From assembly GCA_035626395.1 (NCBI GenBank), contig DASPNR010000026.1, positions 1 to 64,000 on the forward strand: DNA of 64,000 nucleotides, written 5' to 3'. The DNA is from Candidatus Limnocylindrales bacterium. Its GTDB lineage: Bacteria; Desulfobacterota; Binatia; UBA1149; CAITLU01. Shown here in pieces: positions 40,846 through 49,175 of this stretch. The stretch's first letter is position 1. Each line of letters begins with the position of its first letter. The translations under genes were made by a program, and so were the position numbers. The notes beneath the pieces were generated by a model. The model saw nothing but the letters and a program-made list of their open reading frames with translations, made no database searches and was not told the DNA's origin.

Positions 40846-41397
40846 TCAGTCCCCGTGCCGCGGCGCCGTGTCCGGACAAAGCGTACGAAGGATGGTTTCC
40901 AGCTCGAAGACATGCTGGTCGTGTACGCCGAGCCGTCGCAGCGCAGCAGCGAGCTCGAGCACGTAATCGACGTTGGCGCCGCTGGGACCCCGGCAGCCTG
41001 CGATCTGCGAGGCGATCCGAGGCAGAGACGCGTCCCCGAGATAATGGGGATTGCTGGGCTCTGCGACATAAGCCGTTGCGAGAAGCCGCGCGCCCGAAGC
41101 CGTCGTGATCTCCAGCCTTTCTCTCCGGTAGCCGCCGCGCTCGCGCTCGTCGAGCATCTGCAGGACGGCGTGGGAGTCCCTTGCCGCGACGCAAAAGGCC
41201 ACTCCCTCGCAGGTCATCGCCGCGGCCGGTACCAGCGTGACGACGCGTCCGGGAGCGCCTGGCACGCCACGGTGGTCGGTGGACCCCTGCCAGAAGCGCC
41301 GCTGCCAGCCGTGCGCCACCGCCAGCATCGCGTCGCGATATGGGAACCCGGGCCTCCACATCAGCGAGCCATAGCCGAAGATCCAGCAGTCGTTCAT
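40846..41397 (-). CDS. chaC: ChaC-type glutathione-specific gamma-glutamylcyclotransferase
   Basis: The product is 183 aa. The N-terminal WIFGYGSLMWRPGFPY loop binds the gamma-glutamyl moiety, and the catalytic Glu is in VLQMLDEREGG-like sequence (MLDERERGGYRRE). ChaC degrades glutathione to Cys-Gly and 5-oxoproline. YVAEPSNPHYLG is also typical. It is eight bases after the CorC-like gene on the same strand. Confidence 0.93.
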   Translation of the reverse strand: MNDCWIFGYGSLMWRPGFPYRDAMLAVAHGWQRRFWQGSTDHRGVPGAPGRVVTLVPAAAMTCEGVAFCVAARDSHAVLQMLDERERGGYRRERLEITTASGARLLATAYVAEPSNPHYLGDASLPRIASQIAGCRGPSGANVDYVLELAAALRRLGVHDQHVFELETILRTLCPDTAPRHGD

Positions 41398-41405
41398 CGA
41401 TCCGT

Positions 41406-42695
41406 TCAGGCTTCGGTGCGCTCTTCGACGTCCTCTTCGTCGATCCTGCGGATGCGTACCTGGGTGATGCGACTGCCGGAGATGTCCACGACGACGATCT
41501 CGTAACCCGGCACGCGCACGCTCTCCCAGCGCCGCGGCGCCCGTCCGAGCTCGTTGAACACCAGTCCTGCCAGCGTGTCGCCACGCTCGGCATGGAGGCT
41601 CCAGCCTGTCTCGCGATTGAAGTCGAGCACCTTGACGCGTCCCAGCGCCTCGTAGTGGTCTTCGCCGAGGCGCCGGATGGTCAGCAGCTCCTCGCGATCG
41701 AACTCGTCGCGGATCTCGCCCACCAGCTCTTCGAGAATGTCCTCCTGCGTGACGATTCCGAGCGTGACGTTGAACTCGTCCTTGACGATGGCCATGTGCA
41801 CGAAGGCGTGCTGCATGTCGGCGAGCAGCGGCAGGATGGGCTTGCGCTCGGGGACGCGCAGCACGTTCTTGAGGATGCCGCGCACGTCGGTACCGCCCTC
41901 CTGGACGAGCTTGACGAGATCCTTCAGGTGCACGACGCCGAGAATGTGATCGATCGATCCCTCGTACACCGGGACGCGCGTGTAGCGCTCCTCGAGCATG
42001 CCGTCGAGGATCGCGGTAGCGGGCGTTTCGATCGGAAATCCGGTGACTTCCGCGCGAGAGATCATGATATCCCTTACTGTCATCTGCGAGGCGCCGGCGG
42101 CCGCGCCGATGATCGCCGCCAGAGAGCCGGTCTGCGCGGAGGCCGGCTCGCCGCGCTGGGTCTGCCTGGCCAGGCGCAGGATCTCCTCGGTCGTGGTGGG
42201 AACGCCTGCACTGGCCCTGCCGCCGACCATTCTCTCCACCGCCGGGTCGATGAAGCGGTCGAACAGGATGTGCAGCGGCCGCAGGCTCTGGTGGATGAGG
42301 TAGAGCGGGATCGCCACGAACGTCGATGTGCCGCGAGGATGGTGGGCAGCCACGGCCTTGGGAAATACCTCGCCGGCGAGGAAGACGACGATCGTCATCA
42401 CGATCGCCGACACCAGAACGCCGGCGTCCACGCCCAGCAGGTCGACGGCGACGGCCGATGCCACCGAGGCCGCAAGGATGTTGGCGATGTTGTTGCCGAG
42501 AAGGATCGTAACGAGCAGCCGTGACGTCGAGGAAAGCAGATCGCGGATCGCCAGCGCTGCCGGTCCTTTCTGCGCCTGAATCTCCTCCTCCAGCTCATGC
42601 TCGCGCAGCCGCAGCAACGCGGTCTCGGCAGCTGAGAAGAATGCCGCCAGCGCCAGACATGCAAGAAGGATCAAGGACGCGGCGAAGATGCCCAT
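41406..42695 (-). CDS. CorC/HlyC-type CNNM transporter with CBS pair
   Basis: The product is 429 aa. The N-terminal DUF21/CNNM domain has about four membrane helices (LILLACLALAAFFSAAETAL, then LVTILLGNNIANILAAS and VFLAGEVFPKAVA). A CBS domain pair follows (VRDIMISRAEVTGFPIETPA, HILGVVHLKDLVKLVQEG), then a C-terminal CorC_HlyC FAD-like domain (GDTLAGLVFNELGRAP). These proteins export or sense Mg2+ or Co2+. It is between chaC and the tRNA-Leu gene. Confidence 0.92.
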   Translation of the reverse strand: MGIFAASLILLACLALAAFFSAAETALLRLREHELEEEIQAQKGPAALAIRDLLSSTSRLLVTILLGNNIANILAASVASAVAVDLLGVDAGVLVSAIVMTIVVFLAGEVFPKAVAAHHPRGTSTFVAIPLYLIHQSLRPLHILFDRFIDPAVERMVGGRASAGVPTTTEEILRLARQTQRGEPASAQTGSLAAIIGAAAGASQMTVRDIMISRAEVTGFPIETPATAILDGMLEERYTRVPVYEGSIDHILGVVHLKDLVKLVQEGGTDVRGILKNVLRVPERKPILPLLADMQHAFVHMAIVKDEFNVTLGIVTQEDILEELVGEIRDEFDREELLTIRRLGEDHYEALGRVKVLDFNRETGWSLHAERGDTLAGLVFNELGRAPRRWESVRVPGYEIVVVDISGSRITQVRIRRIDEEDVEERTEA

Positions 42696-42817
42696 GAGGG
42701 TGAACCGATTGTAGAAACGTGGCTGCTACCGATGCAAAGCCACTGCGAACCATGCCACGACACCGGCGGCAAAAGCCGGTGCGACGATGACCGTGGAAGT
42801 GGATGCGATGTCTTTCG

Positions 42818-42903
<86 letters not shown>

Positions 42904-42928
42904 AGTGAGAAAAGCTGGAGCGCCGTTT

Positions 42929-43717
42929 CTAGGGAGCCCCAGGGGACTCGTCAACCGGCGCTGCCGCTCCACCAGGAGCCGGTGCAGGCTTGTCGGCCGG
43001 CGCGGCATCGGGCGCAGCAGCTGGCTTCGCGCGTGCATCAGGCGCGGGCGCTGCGGCGTTCGACGGCGGCGCCGCCGGTGCGGCTTCCGCAGGCGGCGTC
43101 GGTGCCGCGGGAGGTGCGGCGTTGCCCTCGGGATTCCCTGCTGGTGCAGCGGCGTCCTGCGCTGCACCACCGCTTGCCGGTGCATTGGCGCCAGGCGCAG
43201 GTGCATCGGGCGCCGGCGCTGCAGGAGCAGCATCGGGCGCCGCTGGCGCGGCAGGCGGCGCTGCGGCATCCGGCGCGGCCGGCTGCGCAGGCGGTGCGCC
43301 ATCGGCGGCATCGCCCGCGGGCTGCGCGGCTTTGGCAGCGTCCGAAGCCGGAGGCGCTTCGGCGCCGAATGGCGCATCGGTCTCGCCGCCGCCCGTTGCC
43401 GGAATGACGCCGGGCACTCCATCGGCGGGGGCCGTTTCGGCCTGCGGAGGAGCGGCGAGCGGCTCCGTCATCGCATCGAACACCGAGCCCTGCCGCGCCG
43501 ACAGGACCGCCAGCAGCAGCGACGTGGCCATGAACGTGATCGCCGTGGCCGTCGTCAGCCGAGCCAGCGGGTTGGCCGAGCTGCCCGAGCCGAACATGGG
43601 CGAGCTGGCGCCGCCGAAAGCCGCGCCCATGTCGGCGCCGCGTCCGGCCTGTAGAAGCACGACCAGGATCAGCACCAGGCATGCGATGACGTGAACGGCT
43701 ACGAGAAGGACTGTCAC
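42929..43717 (-). CDS. secG: SecG translocon subunit with a long Ala/Pro-rich tail
   Basis: The product is 262 aa. The first 80 residues are a normal SecG: helix VLLVAVHVIACLVLILVVLL, the loop RGADMGAAFGGASSPMFGSG, and a second helix TTATAITFMATSLLLAVLSA. About 180 further residues are almost only Ala, Pro, Gly and Asp (PAAPDAAPAAPAPDAPAPG). Typical SecG is 75-120 aa. The start overlaps the tpiA stop (ATGA). The tail is encoded in the same GC range as its surroundings and has no internal stop, so it is probably real. Confidence 0.9.
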   Translation of the reverse strand: MTVLLVAVHVIACLVLILVVLLQAGRGADMGAAFGGASSPMFGSGSSANPLARLTTATAITFMATSLLLAVLSARQGSVFDAMTEPLAAPPQAETAPADGVPGVIPATGGGETDAPFGAEAPPASDAAKAAQPAGDAADGAPPAQPAAPDAAAPPAAPAAPDAAPAAPAPDAPAPGANAPASGGAAQDAAAPAGNPEGNAAPPAAPTPPAEAAPAAPPSNAAAPAPDARAKPAAAPDAAPADKPAPAPGGAAAPVDESPGAP

Positions 43718-44478
43718 GATGGGAACTCCTGAAATTGGACGATGCGCAAAAAGTCATCGGCGGAAAGGCTGGCTCCGCCGACGAGCGCGCCATCGACGTC
43801 GGCACATGCCATGAGCTCGTCGACGTTGCCGGGCTTGACGCTGCCGCCGTAGAGAATGCGAACGGAATCGGCCACGTCGGGTGCGACGTCGCGCAGGATT
43901 GCCCGGATGTGGCCGTGGACTTCCTGCGCCTGCTCCGGTGTGGCCGTGCGGCCGGTACCAATGGCCCATACGGGCTCATACGCGATGACGAGCGTGGCCA
44001 TGCCCTCGGCCGGCAGCTCGACGATGCCGTGCCGGACCTGCTTTTCGACCAGCGTCATCGTCTCGCCCGAGTCGCGCTGCGCCAGCGACTCGCCCACGCA
44101 GAGAATCGGCGCCAGTCCGCACGCGTGCGCCGCGGCGACCTTCTTGGCCACGGTGTAGTCGGTCTCGGCGAAGAATTGACGGCGCTCGGAGTGGCCGATG
44201 ATGACGTACCGGCAGCCGGCGTCGATCAGCATTGGCCCCGAAACTTCTCCGGTGAAGGCCCCGCTGGCTTCCCAGTACAGATCCTGTGCGCCGAGGGCGA
44301 CGGCCGATCCGGAGACGACGTCGGCCACCGCCGGCAGCGCGACGAACGGCGGGGCCACCATGACCTCACGATCGTGCACGGCTCCGCATCCGGCCACGAC
44401 CGCGGTGGCCAGCGCGCGAGCTTCGGCCGCGGTGCCGGCGTTGAGCTTCCAGTTGCCGGCCAGCAGAGGCTTTCTCAT
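43714..44478 (-). CDS. tpiA: Triosephosphate isomerase
   Basis: The product is 254 aa. It interconverts dihydroxyacetone phosphate and glyceraldehyde 3-phosphate. The active-site Lys is in LLAGNWKLNAGT, His in YVIIGHSERRQFF, and Glu in VIAYEPVWAIGTGR. The phosphate loop is RILYGGSVKPGN. ATG 44478 overlaps the pgk stop by four bases. It is the third gene of the gap-pgk-tpiA-secG operon. Confidence 0.97.
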   Translation of the reverse strand: MRKPLLAGNWKLNAGTAAEARALATAVVAGCGAVHDREVMVAPPFVALPAVADVVSGSAVALGAQDLYWEASGAFTGEVSGPMLIDAGCRYVIIGHSERRQFFAETDYTVAKKVAAAHACGLAPILCVGESLAQRDSGETMTLVEKQVRHGIVELPAEGMATLVIAYEPVWAIGTGRTATPEQAQEVHGHIRAILRDVAPDVADSVRILYGGSVKPGNVDELMACADVDGALVGGASLSADDFLRIVQFQEFPS

Positions 44479-45668
44479 GCGCAGCGTCCTTCCTTGGCGT
44501 CCAGTGCCGCGATGCCCGGCAGCACCTTGCCTTCCAGAAACTCGAGCGACGCGCCGCCGCCCGTCGAGATGTGCGTGATGTCGCCGGAGCGCCCCGATTG
44601 CGTCAGCGCCGCCACCGAATCGCCGCCGCCGACGACGCTGTGCGCGTGCGAATCGCCCACGGCGTTGGCGACGGCAAGGGTCCCGGCGGCATAGGCGCTC
44701 CACTCGAACACGCCCATCGGACCGTTCCACAGCACCGTAGCGGCGCGCGAGAGGATGTCCGCGTACTGCTGTCGCGTGCGCGGGCCGATATCGAGGCCCA
44801 TCCAGCCCTGCTGAATCGACTCGCCATCCGTGACGCTCGGCGGCGCCGACTCCTCGAACTTCTGCGCGATCACGTGATCGACCGGCAGCGCAACGCGCAC
44901 GCCGCGCTCTTCCGCCTCGGCCAGCAGGTCGCGGGCCATGTCGAGACGGGCCTCTTCGACGCGCGAGGCGCCGACCTCGACGCCCCTGGCACGCAAGAAC
45001 GTGTAGGCCATCGCTCCGCCGATGAGCAGATCGTCGATGCGCGCCAGAAGGTTGCGCATGAGCGCGATCTTGTCGGAGACCTTCGCGCCTCCGACCACGG
45101 CCGCGAACGGCCGCGCCGGCGACTGCAGCAGCGTCGACAGCGCCCGCACCTCGGCGAAAAGCAGGAAGCCCGCGCCGGCATCGCCAACGTGTTCGACTAT
45201 GCCGGCCGTGGAGGCATGGGCGCGATGCGCGGTGCCGAACGCGTCATTGACGTAGACGTCGCAGAGGCCGGCGAGCGCACGCGCGAACGCCGGATCGTTT
45301 GCCTCCTCCTCGGCGTGGAACCGCAGGTTCTCCAGCAGCACGACGTCCCCGGGAGCCATGGCCGCCACGTGCTGCTCGACAGTGGGACCGATGCAGTCCG
45401 GCAGCAGCGCCACCGGGCAGTCCAGGGCCGCGGCCAGCTCATGCGCCACCGGTCCCAGCGTCAGCTCCGGCTTGAACTTGCCGTCGGGGCGCCCGAGGTG
45501 CGAGGCGAGGATCAACTTGGCGCCGCGGCTGCGCGCGTAACGCACCGTCTCCAGCGCACCACGGATGCGCGTGGCGTCGGTGACCTTGCCGTCCTTGATC
45601 GGGACATTGAAGTCGACGCGGATGAAGACGCGCGCGCCCTGCAGCGCAAGCTGTTCGATGCTCTTCAA
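44475..45668 (-). CDS. pgk: Phosphoglycerate kinase
   Basis: The product is 397 aa. It transfers phosphate from 1,3-bisphosphoglycerate to ADP. Signature segments are GARVFIRVDFNVPIKDGKVT, LASHLGRPDGKF, VVGGAKVSDKIALM and the nucleotide loop GGGDSVAALTQ. Stop overlaps tpiA start; gap lies 19 bases upstream. Translational coupling is likely. Confidence 0.97.
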   Translation of the reverse strand: MKSIEQLALQGARVFIRVDFNVPIKDGKVTDATRIRGALETVRYARSRGAKLILASHLGRPDGKFKPELTLGPVAHELAAALDCPVALLPDCIGPTVEQHVAAMAPGDVVLLENLRFHAEEEANDPAFARALAGLCDVYVNDAFGTAHRAHASTAGIVEHVGDAGAGFLLFAEVRALSTLLQSPARPFAAVVGGAKVSDKIALMRNLLARIDDLLIGGAMAYTFLRARGVEVGASRVEEARLDMARDLLAEAEERGVRVALPVDHVIAQKFEESAPPSVTDGESIQQGWMGLDIGPRTRQQYADILSRAATVLWNGPMGVFEWSAYAAGTLAVANAVGDSHAHSVVGGGDSVAALTQSGRSGDITHISTGGGASLEFLEGKVLPGIAALDAKEGRCA

Positions 45669-45687
45669 GGCCGAAACTTCGACCGCC

Positions 45688-46692
45688 TCAGAGGCTCTTG
45701 GCGATCATCGCCGTGACGTCGCACATGCGAGCCGAGAAGCCCATCTCGTTGTCGTACCACGACAGGATCTTGGCGAAGCCGGGCTCGAGGACCTTCGTGA
45801 TGTCCGCGTCGAAGATGGAGGAGTGGCGGTTTCCGTTGAAGTCCGACGACACCAACTGCTCCTCGCAGTACTGCAGGATGCCCTTGAGCGGGCCCTCGGC
45901 CGCCGCCTTGACCGCCGCATTGATTTCTTCCTTGCTCGGCCTCTTGTCGGTCTCGAAGACCAGGTCCACGACGGAGACATTGGGCGTGGGGACCCGAATC
46001 GCCATGCCGTCGAGCTTGCCCTTGAGCTCGGGCAGCACCAGGCCGACGGCCTTGGCCGCACCGGTCGTGGTCGGGATCATCGACAGGTTGGCGGCGCGGG
46101 CGCGGCGAAGGTCCTCGTGCGGGAGGTCCAGGATGCGCTGGTCGTTCGTGTAGCTGTGGACGGTGGTCATCATGCCGCGGCGCAGGCCGAAGCTCTCGTG
46201 CAGCACCTTGGCAACCGGGGCCAGGCAGTTGGTGGTGCAGGAGGCATTGGAGATGACGTGGTGCTGGGCCGGGTCGTAGCTCTGGTGGTTGACGCCGTAG
46301 CATACGGTAAGCTCGACGCCGCTGGCGGGCGCCGAGATGATGACTTTCCTGGCCCCCGCCTCCAGGTGCTGCGCCGCCTGCTCGCGCTTGGTGAACATGC
46401 CGGTGGACTCGACCACCACGTCCACGCCGAGTTCCTTCCACGGCAGTTCCTTCGGATTGCGCACCGACAGCACACGGACCGTCTTGCCGTCGACGGCGAT
46501 GTCATTGCCCGAGACTTCGACGGTGGCGGGGAAGGCGCCGTGAACCGAGTCGTGCTTGAGCAGATGAGCCAACGTCTGCGCGCTGGTGAGGTCGTTGACG
46601 GCCACGATCTCGAACTCGCTTCGACCGAGCGCCGCGCGCAGCATGTTGCGACCGATTCTGCCGAAGCCGTTGACGCCGACTCGCATGCTCAT
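45688..46692 (-). CDS. gap: Glyceraldehyde-3-phosphate dehydrogenase, type I
   Basis: The product is 334 aa. NAD-binding GVNGFGRIGRNMLRAAL starts the chain, and the catalytic Cys is in SNASCTTNCLAPVAKV. The substrate-site block is SYTNDQRILDLPHEDLRRAR. The next three genes complete the triose-phosphate part of glycolysis. The 261-base gap upstream is shared with the divergent tolQ. Confidence 0.97.
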   Translation of the reverse strand: MSMRVGVNGFGRIGRNMLRAALGRSEFEIVAVNDLTSAQTLAHLLKHDSVHGAFPATVEVSGNDIAVDGKTVRVLSVRNPKELPWKELGVDVVVESTGMFTKREQAAQHLEAGARKVIISAPASGVELTVCYGVNHQSYDPAQHHVISNASCTTNCLAPVAKVLHESFGLRRGMMTTVHSYTNDQRILDLPHEDLRRARAANLSMIPTTTGAAKAVGLVLPELKGKLDGMAIRVPTPNVSVVDLVFETDKRPSKEEINAAVKAAAEGPLKGILQYCEEQLVSSDFNGNRHSSIFDADITKVLEPGFAKILSWYDNEMGFSARMCDVTAMIAKSL

Positions 46693-46884
46693 CCCTAAGT
46701 CCTCCCGATGTTTGGAACTTCTCTCTGTGATTGTGGCAAGAGGCCGGATTTCCAGGGAAAAGTATGCGCGCTCTTCTCACGGCCCCGGCTGCAAGTCAAG
46801 GTGCCGGCAAGCGCGCGCAAGAGCCTCTGAGAGACCTCACTTGATGGTGCGCAACGCGCTCGTGCACCGTTTCGCGCGACAAAA

Positions 46885-46913
46885 TTGACAGCCTTCCACT
46901 CCGGGAATACCTT
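46885..46913 (+). promoter_or_regulatory. Sigma-70-like promoter of the tol-pal operon
   Basis: TTGACA (46885-46890) is perfect; 17 bases later comes TACCTT (46908-46913), preceded by GGGAA. The same arrangement, with GGGAATAC at the -10 position, occurs at 62275. The tolQ start codon is 41 bases downstream. Confidence 0.6.
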
Positions 46914-46953
46914 CGCCGCGGTGGCGTGAGCGGTGGATGCGGCAGCTCGTTAA

Positions 46954-47652
46954 GTGACACCTCAAGCTCAAGATCTTTCGTACTGGCACATGCTCACCGG
47001 GTCCGGCCCGGTCGTGCTCGCAGTGCTGTACTCGCTCATCGCGGCGTCGGTGGCGAGTTGGGGAATCATCCTCTTCAAGGCGCGACAGTTTCACGCTGCG
47101 CGCAAGGGGGCCGAGGAATTCCAGCGGCTGTTCTGGGAGACTCGCAACCTGGCCGAAGTCTCGCGCGCCTGCGCGCAACTCGGTTCGAATCCGCTGGCTG
47201 CCGTCTTCACCGCCGGCTACGAGGAGCTCCTGCGGCTGCGCAACAAGAAGAAGGCCGCCGCCGAAGAGGGCCTGACCACGGAGCTCGCCGGCGTCGCCAA
47301 CGTCGAGCGGGCCATGCGGCGCGCGGCCACGCGCGAGCGCACCGAGCTGGACAAGCTGCTGACCTTCCTGGCCACGACCTCCAGCACCACACCCTTCATC
47401 GGGCTGTTCGGCACGGTGTGGGGCATCATGAACTCGTTTCGCGGCCTGAGCGCCGGCGGGCCCTCCAGTATCCAGGCGGTGGCGCCCGGTATTTCCGAGG
47501 CGCTGATCGCCACTGCCGCCGGACTGGCCGCGGCCATCCCGGCTCTGGTCGCCTACAACCACTACGCGCGGGCCGCTCGTGTCATCGCCAGCGAGATCGA
47601 CAGCTTCATCTCCGAATTCCTGAACATCGCCGAGCGTCATTTCCTCAACTGA
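46954..47652 (+). CDS. tolQ: TolQ, proton-channel subunit of the Tol-Pal system
   Basis: The product is 232 aa, GTG start. It is a MotA/TolQ/ExbB inner-membrane protein with three membrane segments: one N-terminal (VVLAVLYSLIAASVASWGII) and two in the conserved C-terminal half (TTSSTTPFIGLFGTVWGIMN and SEALIATAAGLAAAIPALVA). With TolR it uses the proton gradient to drive outer-membrane constriction. ExbB would be the alternative, but tolB and pal downstream decide for TolQ. Confidence 0.95.
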   Translation: MTPQAQDLSYWHMLTGSGPVVLAVLYSLIAASVASWGIILFKARQFHAARKGAEEFQRLFWETRNLAEVSRACAQLGSNPLAAVFTAGYEELLRLRNKKKAAAEEGLTTELAGVANVERAMRRAATRERTELDKLLTFLATTSSTTPFIGLFGTVWGIMNSFRGLSAGGPSSIQAVAPGISEALIATAAGLAAAIPALVAYNHYARAARVIASEIDSFISEFLNIAERHFLN

Positions 47653-47662
47653 GAGGTCGGTC

Positions 47663-48076
47663 ATGGGCGGCGGAGAGGAATCGGGCGAGGGCGGGACCGT
47701 AGCCGGCATCAACGTCACCCCGCTGGTCGACGTGATGCTGGTGCTGCTGGTCATCTTCATGGTGACGGCGCCCATCATCCAGCAGGGCGTGGACGTGCAG
47801 CTGCCGAAGGCGGGCGGCAATCAGATGCAGGGCGACGACGTGGCTCTGGTCGTCTCGGTGACCAACGAAGGCAAGGTCTACCTCAACGACACGCAGACCA
47901 ATCCGGAAAAGCTTGCCACGACGATCAAGGGCATCCTCGCCGAGAAACCGCACCAGATCGTCTACGTGCGCGGCGACACGCGCGCCGACTATGGCATCGT
48001 CGTCGAGGTCATCGCTTCGCTCAAAGCGGCGGGCATCGACAAGCTCGGCCTCATCACCGAGCCCGGAGCGACATAG
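47663..48076 (+). CDS. tolR: TolR, ExbD/TolR family
   Basis: The product is 137 aa. One N-terminal membrane helix carries the proton-accepting Asp: INVTPLVDVMLVLLVIFMVT, which is the family signature. A periplasmic domain follows (VYVRGDTRADYGIVVEVIAS). It starts 10 bases after tolQ, and its stop overlaps the tolA start by one base. Confidence 0.95.
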   Translation: MGGGEESGEGGTVAGINVTPLVDVMLVLLVIFMVTAPIIQQGVDVQLPKAGGNQMQGDDVALVVSVTNEGKVYLNDTQTNPEKLATTIKGILAEKPHQIVYVRGDTRADYGIVVEVIASLKAAGIDKLGLITEPGAT

Positions 48077-49158
48077 TGGCCACTGCCATGCGCGACCAGG
48101 CGCCCGAAAGCTTCGGGATGGCGCGCTTCGACCCCCGACTTCTGCGCGCCCTGCTGTGGTCGCTGGCCGGCCATGTCGCCGTCGTCGCGGCGCTTTTGCT
48201 TTACTCGATGTTCGCGCCGGCACCGCGGCCATTCGAGATGCCGGGCGGCGCGATGGTGGATCTGGTCTCTCCGCCGGGCGACTCGGCGGTTTTCAAAGTT
48301 GGGCCGCTCGCCGCGCCGAAAGGCGGCAAGACGCAGCCGGCCAAGCCGGCCGCTCCCAAGCCGCCCGAAGCAGCCAAGCCGCAGCCGAAGTCGCCGGCGC
48401 CGCCGGCGGCCGAGCCGACACCCAAGCCCAAGCCCGAGCCGCCGAAGGCCGAACCGAAGCCGGAGCCGAAGCCGGAACCGAAGCCGGAGCCGAAGCCGGA
48501 ACCGAAGCCGGAGCCCAAACCGGAGCCGAAACCGGAGCCGAAACCGGAGCCGAAACCAGCACCAAAGCCCGAGCCCAAGCCGCAGGCGAAGCCGGCGCCG
48601 CAGCCTGCTGCCAAACCGGAGCCGCCCAAGGAAGAAGGAAAGCCCGCGGGCAAAGCGGATGCGAAGGACGAGCCGAAGAAGGAGCCCGTCAGGCCGTTGC
48701 CGAAGCCCGCACCTCTGGGGCCGACCGGATCCACGACACCGGCACCGTCCAAGCCAGGGCCCGCCTCGGCGGCATCGCCAGGTGCGGTCGAGCCCGGCGC
48801 CGGCGAACAGCCGGGCGGTGGATCCTTCGGAACGCCGGGCGGCGGTGGTGGCGGTGGGGCCACGCGCAGCCCCGAGTACTACGCCTACATCGCCTACATC
48901 TATTCGCTGGTGAAGTCGGAGTGGATCTGGAACGGCTCGCAGGATCCGGCGCTGGCCGTGGCAGTTCGAGTCAGCATTCTTCCCGACGGGAGAATCGCCG
49001 ACACGCGCGTGACCGAGCGCTCCGGAAATGCGCTCTTCGACGAATCGGCGATCAACGCCCTCCGTGCGATCGGGTCGCTGGCGCCGCCGCCGCCGAGCGT
49101 ACGGTCGGAATTCGCGGACATCACGCTGGTGTTCCATCCCCCGGGGAGCGACGAGTAG
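48076..49158 (+). CDS. tolA: TolA/TonB-like energy transducer
   Basis: The product is 360 aa from GTG 48076; ATG 48088 is an alternative. One inner-membrane helix (LLRALLWSLAGHVAVVAALL) is followed by a Pro/Lys/Glu spacer with many EPKP units, then a TonB-C-like domain (AVRVSILPDGRIADTRVTER, GNALFDESAINALRAIGSLA). The spacer should cross the periplasm so that the C-terminal domain contacts TolB or Pal. Classical TolA uses a long Ala-rich helix for this; the polyproline-type spacer is more TonB-like. Confidence 0.88.
   Translation: MATAMRDQAPESFGMARFDPRLLRALLWSLAGHVAVVAALLLYSMFAPAPRPFEMPGGAMVDLVSPPGDSAVFKVGPLAAPKGGKTQPAKPAAPKPPEAAKPQPKSPAPPAAEPTPKPKPEPPKAEPKPEPKPEPKPEPKPEPKPEPKPEPKPEPKPEPKPAPKPEPKPQAKPAPQPAAKPEPPKEEGKPAGKADAKDEPKKEPVRPLPKPAPLGPTGSTTPAPSKPGPASAASPGAVEPGAGEQPGGGSFGTPGGGGGGGATRSPEYYAYIAYIYSLVKSEWIWNGSQDPALAVAVRVSILPDGRIADTRVTERSGNALFDESAINALRAIGSLAPPPPSVRSEFADITLVFHPPGSDE
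48451..48562 (+). repeat. Tandem 12-bp coding repeats (EPKP units) in tolA
   Basis: About nine consecutive units of the form GAG/A-CCG-AAG/A-CCG encode Glu-Pro-Lys-Pro. Synonymous changes among units show they are not very recent. Replication slippage could change spacer length between strains. Confidence 0.85.
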
Positions 49159-49175
49159 TGGCAGGACGAGGTGTC

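Noticed and set aside
42990..43694. Plus-strand Ala/Gly-rich frame opposite secG
   Set aside because: It is the antisense of the Ala/Pro tail of SecG. Its composition follows from the GC-rich codons alone.
48451..48562. 12-bp tandem repeats as possible iterons
   Set aside because: They lie inside tolA, keep reading frame, and encode the Pro-rich spacer typical of TonB/TolA proteins. No origin features accompany them.
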